DNA from: Pseudomonas sp. Leaf48
GTDB taxonomy: Bacteria > Pseudomonadota > Gammaproteobacteria > Pseudomonadales > Pseudomonadaceae
Assembly (NCBI RefSeq): GCF_001421885.1
Contig: NZ_LMLH01000023.1
Coordinates: 240,407 to 304,406 of the forward strand
Reading direction: 5' to 3'
DNA: 64,000 nucleotides
The notes under the pieces were generated by a model. That model searched no databases, was not told the DNA's origin, and worked only from the letters and a program-made list of their open reading frames with translations. How positions within the stretch are numbered: position 1 is the stretch's first letter; each line of letters begins with the position of its first letter. Positions 58,932 to 64,000 of the stretch are shown here, piece after piece. The translations under genes were made by a program, and so were the position numbers.

Positions 58932-61058
58932 ATGCCCTCGCCTAAATCCCTGCCCGCTGCTCTGCTGGGCCTGGCCCTTGTCTATCCGGCCATGGCTGGC
59001 GCTGAAGGCCTGGAGCTGGGGCAAGTGCTGATTGGTGCAGAGGATTTGAGCGACGAAGACCAGCAGATCGAGGACGCCAGAGCCCGGCTTGCGCAGGTGC
59101 CTGGTGGCACCAATGTGGTCGACATGCGCCGTCCCTTGCAGGGTCGCGTGGCCAGCAACCAGGATGTGCTGGCTTACCAGCCCGGCGTTTACGCCCAGTC
59201 GGCGGGTAATGAGGGCGTGAAAATCTCGATCCGCGGTTCGGGTATCAACCGGGCTCCGGGTGCCCATGCCTCGGGCCTGTACAGCATGCTCGACGGTCTG
59301 CCGCTGACTGGCCCGGGCGGTACGCCCTATGAGTTGCTGGAGCCGCTGTGGCTCGAGCGCGTGGAAGTGCTGCGCGGCGCCAACGGTTTTGACAGGGGCG
59401 CCCTGGGTTTGGGTGGAGCCATCGACTACATCAGCCACACGGGCTACGACTCGGCAAAGTTGCAAGTGCGCTACGCGATGGGCAGCCACGGCTATCAGCA
59501 GCGCCAGGTCAGCTCCGGGCAGGTGCTGGGCGACTTCGATTATTACCTGGCCATGACCGATGCAAATTCCGATGGCTACCAGGACCACACCGCCAGTGAG
59601 AGCCAGGGGGTGATCGCCAACTTCGGTTATCGTTTCAACCCGAACCTTGAGACCCGCTTCTACCTGCGCCACCGCCAGACCGACAATGACCTCGCCGGAC
59701 GGGTGACCAAGCGCTCAATCGAACACGACCCAAAGGCGGCCAACCCCGCCTACGTGGCGCGGGACGACAGCCGCGACCAGCCCGGCAGCACTTTTATCGG
59801 CAACAAGACCACCTACTACATCGATGACGATTCCAGTATCCAGACCGGCCTTGTCTACCATGACTACCCAATGGATTTACGCGAAGGTCCCAACCGTCTG
59901 AAGGTGGCGTACACAGACGTCAGCGGCACCTTCGACTACAAACGGCGCGACACGCTCTGGGGTTTGCAAAGCCAGAGCTCTGCGGGCCTGCGAGTGACGA
60001 AACACCTGCCCAATTCCGGCGCCAGCGAGTTCGTGCGCATCCCCACCGGCAATACCGCAGGCTATGCGCCGGGCACGCTCATGCGCAACTTCACCTACCA
60101 GGGCTCGGACACGGTCCTGCATGTAGGCAATGACCTGGAGATCGCGGACGACCTGTGGCTGACCACTGGCCTGGCGGCTATCTACACCCGCCGTGAAAGT
60201 GACGTGACCTATCCGCAGAGTGGCGGCAAGACCAGCCTGCACGACTGGGACTACGCCCCGCGCGTAGGCCTGCGCTACCAACTGACACCAGACCTGCAAT
60301 TGTTCGGCAATCTCAGTCGTTCGGTGGAGGCGCCGCACCCCTGGTCGCTGATCTACAGCTCCCACCTGCGCTTCCCCGCAGGCAGCGGACCCGCCACGGG
60401 CGCCCAGCGCCAACCGGTCGAACTGCAAAACCAGACGGCTACCACTCTGGAGCTTGGCGGCCGGGGCGACAGCACGCTGGGACAATGGAGCCTGGCTTGG
60501 TACTACGCCCAAGTACGGCACGAATTGCTCTCGGTATTGCCAGACGCCAACGCCACGACGCCCTATGAGCTCAACGCCAGCCCCACCGTGCACCAAGGTG
60601 TGGAAGCCAGCCTGCTGAGCAGCCTGTGGTCGGCGGGTGATGGCGGCCAACTGAGCCTGCGTCAGAGCTACACCTTCAGCGACTTCCACTACCGTGACGA
60701 CGAGCGCTTTGGCGACAACCGCCTGCCCGGCCTGCCGATGCATTACTACCAGGGCGAACTGCGTTACGACTGGCCCCAGGGCTTCTTCGCCGGGATCAAT
60801 ACACAGTGGGTATCCAAGGTGGCCGTCGATTACGCCAACAGCTACTACGCCGACCCCTACGCGATATTCGGCGCGACCTTGGGCTATAACGCACCCAAGG
60901 GTGACTGGCAGACCTGGCTGGACATGCGCAACCTGACGGACAAGCACTACGCTGCCACTGTCACTCCAGGCTACGACGATAAAGGGCTGGATGCGGCACG
61001 GTCGACACCGGGTGAGGGGCTGGCCATGTATGTCGGGGTGTCGTGGAGCCTGCGTTGA
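58932..61058 (+). CDS. TonB-dependent outer-membrane receptor
   Basis: This 708-residue protein has a signal peptide (ALLGLALVYPAMAGA-EG) and then a plug domain (about residues 50-165; RVASNQDVLAYQPGVYAQS, VKISIRGSGINR, ERVEVLRGANGFDRGALGLGGAIDY). A 22-strand-type barrel follows, ending GLAMYVGVSWSLR. No STN signalling extension is present, so it is not a transducer of the FecA/FpvA type. The last residue is Arg, whereas Phe or Trp is usual. Ligand class (siderophore, metal complex or other) cannot be assigned. The start ATG follows TGGAGTCCTTG. It is divergent from the LspA paralogue gene. Confidence 0.85.
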   Translation: MPSPKSLPAALLGLALVYPAMAGAEGLELGQVLIGAEDLSDEDQQIEDARARLAQVPGGTNVVDMRRPLQGRVASNQDVLAYQPGVYAQSAGNEGVKISIRGSGINRAPGAHASGLYSMLDGLPLTGPGGTPYELLEPLWLERVEVLRGANGFDRGALGLGGAIDYISHTGYDSAKLQVRYAMGSHGYQQRQVSSGQVLGDFDYYLAMTDANSDGYQDHTASESQGVIANFGYRFNPNLETRFYLRHRQTDNDLAGRVTKRSIEHDPKAANPAYVARDDSRDQPGSTFIGNKTTYYIDDDSSIQTGLVYHDYPMDLREGPNRLKVAYTDVSGTFDYKRRDTLWGLQSQSSAGLRVTKHLPNSGASEFVRIPTGNTAGYAPGTLMRNFTYQGSDTVLHVGNDLEIADDLWLTTGLAAIYTRRESDVTYPQSGGKTSLHDWDYAPRVGLRYQLTPDLQLFGNLSRSVEAPHPWSLIYSSHLRFPAGSGPATGAQRQPVELQNQTATTLELGGRGDSTLGQWSLAWYYAQVRHELLSVLPDANATTPYELNASPTVHQGVEASLLSSLWSAGDGGQLSLRQSYTFSDFHYRDDERFGDNRLPGLPMHYYQGELRYDWPQGFFAGINTQWVSKVAVDYANSYYADPYAIFGATLGYNAPKGDWQTWLDMRNLTDKHYAATVTPGYDDKGLDAARSTPGEGLAMYVGVSWSLR

Positions 61059-61174
61059 AGCGCGCCGGGGTCAGCCAGGACTCGTAGAGCGGCACTGGTA
61101 ATCCATTGGCCGAGCACTATCGTTGACCTGTATGGTCTATGGGATCACTACCGGCAAACGACAGGGTTCGTCTC

Positions 61175-62017
61175 ATGAGCAAAGCGTCCTACAGTCCTCC
61201 CAGGGTCTGGAAACATATCGCTCCGTCTGGCGGCCAGTTCGCCAGCATCAACCGGCCAACGGCTGGACCGACCCACGACAAATCATTACCGCTGGGCTCG
61301 CATCCGTTGCAGCTTTATTCCCTGGCCACTCCCAACGGCGTGAAGGTGACCATCCTGCTGGAGGAGCTGTTGGCGCTTGGTCATAGGGGAGCGGAATACG
61401 ACGCCTGGCTGATCCGCATCAGCGAGGGAGAACAGTTCTCCAGCGGCTTTGTCGAGATCAATCCGAACTCGAAGATCCCGGCATTGCTGGACCGCAGTAC
61501 GGAACCGGCCACCCGCGTATTCGAGTCCGGCTCGATCCTGCTGTATCTGGCGGAAAAATTCGCGGCGTTTCTTCCCACCGATCTGGCAGGACGCACCGAA
61601 ACCCTGAACTGGCTGTTCTGGCAAATGGGCGCGGCGCCTTATCTGGGTGGCGGCTTCGGGCATTTTTATGCCTATGCGCCAGAGAAGCTCGAGTACCCGA
61701 TCAACCGCTTCACCATGGAAACCAAGCGTCAGCTGGACGTCCTCGATCGACGCCTGGCCGAGAGTCCGTACCTGGCCGGTGACAGCTATACCATCGCCGA
61801 CATCGCAGTCTGGCCCTGGTACGGCCAACTGGTGCGAGACAACGTGTACTCGGCAGCCGAGTTTCTTTCAGCACACCAATACACCCACGTGCAGCGCTGG
61901 GCAGAAGAAATCGCCAAGCGGCCTGCGGTGATTCGCGGGCAGCGAGTCAACCGGACCTGGGGCGATGAGGCGAGCCAGGTGCCGGAACGGCATCGGGCCG
62001 AGGATCTGGAGGGATAA
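61175..62017 (+). CDS. yghU: YghU-type glutathione transferase / disulfide reductase
   Basis: This 280-residue protein matches E. coli YghU closely over its length. Matching segments include FASINRPTAGPTHDKSLPLG, HPLQLYSLATPNGVKVTILL, EYDAWLIRISEGEQFSSGFV, NPNSKIPAL and FESGSILLYLAEK. It has an N-terminal thioredoxin-like GSH-binding domain and a C-terminal helical domain (residues about 135-270). YghU-type enzymes bind two glutathione molecules and reduce disulfides. The start at 61175 (MSKASY) is favoured by alignment. It appears to be a single gene downstream of the TonB receptor. Confidence 0.9.
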   Translation: MSKASYSPPRVWKHIAPSGGQFASINRPTAGPTHDKSLPLGSHPLQLYSLATPNGVKVTILLEELLALGHRGAEYDAWLIRISEGEQFSSGFVEINPNSKIPALLDRSTEPATRVFESGSILLYLAEKFAAFLPTDLAGRTETLNWLFWQMGAAPYLGGGFGHFYAYAPEKLEYPINRFTMETKRQLDVLDRRLAESPYLAGDSYTIADIAVWPWYGQLVRDNVYSAAEFLSAHQYTHVQRWAEEIAKRPAVIRGQRVNRTWGDEASQVPERHRAEDLEG

Positions 62018-62022
62018 CCGAG

Positions 62023-62055
62023 TACCCCCCTTTCCAACACGCAGCTGGAAGGGGG
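62023..62055 (+). terminator. GC-rich stem-loop after yghU
   Basis: ACCCCCCTTTCCA pairs with TGGAAGGGGGT with two bulged bases, a few bases after the yghU stop codon. A short GGTTTC follows, so no strong T-run is present. Confidence 0.45.
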
Positions 62056-62146
62056 TGGTTTCGCTCAGGACGTTGCTATATGTGATTCACTTGCGCCGTC
62101 TGCAATACTGACGACAGAGGGTAAACCTGCGCCTTGGCATAATGAT

Positions 62147-63526
62147 TCAAAACACATTGAACGGAATCATTGTAACCATGCGGAATTCCTTGACACTGCC
62201 ATCGATCTCATTAGGCGTGGCGCGATGCGCTACATAACCTGCCTGAAAAGTACTGCTTTTCAGTGCGCCACTCTGAACAGTGTATGAAGTCAAAAGGCCT
62301 GACTCCTGATGCTTTTCACCGTCCAGTTTTCTCGCATTGTAGCTGCTGCCCTGATAGTGAGTACCATCAATGCCCCAGCCACGCACGTTATACAAATAAA
62401 GTGTGAAGCCCGGTAGACCGTACGGGGCAGTGTCCAGGAGATAGGCAAGCTGCACAGACTTTTCATTAGGCCCGTTATAATTGGACAAGAATGAGTTGGC
62501 CAGCGCCGTACCCTTGCTTTCATGGATATAGTCAAAGTATTCGTTACCATTGATCTGCTGCCACGCAAACAGCAAACCATGGGCACCGTGACTCATCTTC
62601 AACGACAAACTGTAAGCATCATTGTCGATGGGGCCCATTTTCGCCGAGCCCTGATCTGTGGTCTTGTAGTAGTTAAACGATGTATTCAAAGCCAGTGTGG
62701 CGCGATCTCCAGCACTGTGAGCAAAGCCGAAATAGTATTGATTCCAGAAATCTTCAACCTGGGTCGAATAAACGCTGGTTTTAAGACTTTTGGTTGGCGT
62801 GTAAGTAGCCCCCGCAATGTAGGCCTCGTCGCTCGATACACCGCGATTACCGTATTCGGATACGATTTTCGTGGTGCTTTGCTCCGAGCGCGGAGACACC
62901 TTGTCAAACGCACCCAGATCGAAACTCAAATTATTGAATTCAGCACTGTTCAGATTCACACCTTCGAAACTCGAAGGCAGTGCTCTGTTGGTGTTGTTGG
63001 CAATCATCGGCGTCAGCATATCCTGGCGGCCAACAGTCAACGTCGAGTTCGATACTCGCGCCTTGACGTTTGCCAGTCCCAGTTTACTCCACTGATCCAC
63101 CGCATTGCCGTCACTGTCGGTCAGCGTCCGATTGCCACCACCTGCAATGCGCCCCTTTCCCTGTTCCAGAGCAATGGCGTTGTAGACAGCCATTTCAACG
63201 CCAAGACCAAACGCACCTTGAGTAAACCCGGAGCGATAGTCCAGGATCGTGCCCTGCACCCAGGTATCACGACGATCCGTCGTCTGCGGTGGACTACCAT
63301 TTTTCTTGATGAAAAAGGTAGTTTCACGGTCGGTTTGTTCCTTGGACAGGAAATTTTTGGTTGAGCCCGACAACGACTGCCCGGCAATAAGGCCGGTGGC
63401 TTCGTCCTGGGCACTGCTGGATTTAAGCTGGGTGGCGATAAAATCCTGGTTGGCATTTTCAGCCAGGGCCGCTGGTGCCGCTACGAGGAAGAGCAAAGGT
63501 AAAACGGTACGCTGTATATAAATCAT
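62147..63526 (-). CDS. OprD-family outer-membrane porin (second copy)
   Basis: This 459-residue porin has a signal peptide (LPLLFLVAAPAALA-EN) and OprD features: DTWVQGTILDYRSGFTQGAFGLGVEMAVYNAIALEQGKGR, VGRQDMLTPMIANNTNRALPSSFEGV, and a C-terminal strand ending VTMIPFNVF. It differs well from the OprD at 3693, so the substrates are probably different. The start at 63526 is favoured by AGGTGG five bases upstream. It lies downstream of an MHS-family transporter gene on the same strand, so the pair could import the same solute. GC content falls locally around its promoter. Confidence 0.88.
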   Translation of the reverse strand: MIYIQRTVLPLLFLVAAPAALAENANQDFIATQLKSSSAQDEATGLIAGQSLSGSTKNFLSKEQTDRETTFFIKKNGSPPQTTDRRDTWVQGTILDYRSGFTQGAFGLGVEMAVYNAIALEQGKGRIAGGGNRTLTDSDGNAVDQWSKLGLANVKARVSNSTLTVGRQDMLTPMIANNTNRALPSSFEGVNLNSAEFNNLSFDLGAFDKVSPRSEQSTTKIVSEYGNRGVSSDEAYIAGATYTPTKSLKTSVYSTQVEDFWNQYYFGFAHSAGDRATLALNTSFNYYKTTDQGSAKMGPIDNDAYSLSLKMSHGAHGLLFAWQQINGNEYFDYIHESKGTALANSFLSNYNGPNEKSVQLAYLLDTAPYGLPGFTLYLYNVRGWGIDGTHYQGSSYNARKLDGEKHQESGLLTSYTVQSGALKSSTFQAGYVAHRATPNEIDGSVKEFRMVTMIPFNVF

Positions 63527-63763
63527 TTTTACCACCTAACGTTTTTATTATTAGATCAGGAATCAGTAAGTACAATCTTTTCAATAAAACCAATTACGCT
63601 GACACCCTGCAACTGGCGCCAGATTTTCCAGAAGACAAAACGAACATGCCAGATCAATGAGTTGAGCAATCTGTAACCCACAGCAAACCCATGCCTGTAT
63701 GCAGACAAAAAACAGACAAACATGGAACTGCATCGTATTTGCTGTTCAACTACTCATGTCGAA

Positions 63764-64000
63764 TTACTTTCGAACATCTATATTTTTTGACTCAGGCAGG
63801 AACAGCATGGCAAGCAAACTCACAACACTTATTGCAGCCAAATACCATGCCGGCGCCATTGGGCTGTTGGTCACGGCAATCAGCCAGGTCACGATAAACT
63901 GAGTGGTGCCGCCAAATATGGCTGTGCCCAGTGCATAAACCAGAGACAAACCCGTACTGCGCACTGCGATCGGCAACAATTCCGGAATTTGCACAAGCCC
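63764..64000 (-). CDS. MHS-family MFS transporter, C-terminal part (cut by the window edge)
   Basis: The frame is open to the right edge of the window, so only the last 78 codons are seen. They read IPELLPIAVRSTGLSLVYALGTAIFGGTTQFIVTWLI and end with a final helix and LPESKNIDVRK. The VRxTGLSLxYALGxAIFGGT block is typical of the MHS branch (proline/betaine, citrate or dicarboxylate symporters). With the OprD porin downstream it likely forms an uptake unit. The N-terminal part lies outside the window. Confidence 0.8.
   Translation of the reverse strand, partial: GLVQIPELLPIAVRSTGLSLVYALGTAIFGGTTQFIVTWLIAVTNSPMAPAWYLAAISVVSLLAMLFLPESKNIDVRK

Overview
The window is a 64 kb chromosomal stretch from a Pseudomonas, most likely of the P. 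fluorescens group. The evidence is high GC with typical pseudomonad codon use, two OprD-family porins, an Aer-type PAS chemoreceptor, a DUF2986 small protein, and REP elements built on the GTGGGAGCGGGCTTGCTCGC core. No rRNA, tRNA, CRISPR array, prophage or intact insertion sequence was seen.

Left part (1-8570). A SYLF-domain protein is followed by a quinate/shikimate-type cluster: a divergent LysR regulator with a T-N11-A box in the shared promoter, an MHS-family transporter, a type II 3-dehydroquinate dehydratase (aroQ) and an OprD porin. Then come an Aer-like chemoreceptor, two tiny membrane proteins and a REP-like inverted pair.

Catabolic island (8571-26308). A minus-strand block encodes DUF1302, DUF1329, a YCF48-like beta-propeller, an RND/MMPL transporter and a flavodoxin-fold quinone reductase, a set that looks like a trans-envelope route for a hydrophobic compound. 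It is joined to an SDR dehydrogenase and an AraC regulator. Divergently transcribed are a BKACE (DUF849) beta-keto acid cleavage enzyme, an MFS carrier, a Rieske ferredoxin and an acyl-CoA synthetase. A YeiH-family exporter, a carboxymuconolactone-decarboxylase-like protein and a second, related AraC regulator follow. Two nearly identical 39-bp direct-repeat sites, upstream of the BKACE gene and of yeiH, suggest that one AraC activator controls both. My reading is uptake, CoA activation, oxidation to a beta-keto acid and BKACE cleavage; the substrate is unknown.

Secretion region (26301-43941). After trmK, four minus-strand genes appear to form one operon: two ABC subunits, an HlyD-type fusion protein and an 11.6 kb gene for a 3,864-residue VCBS-repeat protein. 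Both ABC nucleotide-binding domains are eroded, in different motifs, which is unusual for type I secretion. The giant protein has about 32 repeats, no RTX nonapeptides and no LapG-type cleavage site that I could see. No TolC-type gene is present.

Decay zone and regulators (44382-47279). REP elements lie between the truncated start of a membrane protein gene and a fragment of a PotF/SpuD polyamine-binding protein gene. DUF2986, a threonine-dehydratase-like enzyme and a third AraC regulator follow.

Envelope and signalling region (47398-58038). A sialidase-like protein, a small membrane protein and an LTA-synthase-like enzyme form an operon. Next are a GAF-GGDEF protein, a PAS histidine kinase broken by a one-base frameshift, and a CHASE4-PAS-GGDEF-EAL protein. 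An intergenic plus-strand RNA candidate with three stem-loops and a strong terminator, a poly-glycine protein encoded by a trinucleotide microsatellite, and a CigR-family protein complete this part.

Right end (58189-64000). A stand-alone LspA paralogue is divergent from a TonB-dependent receptor. A YghU-type glutathione transferase, a second OprD porin and the C-terminal end of an MHS-family transporter cut by the window edge follow.
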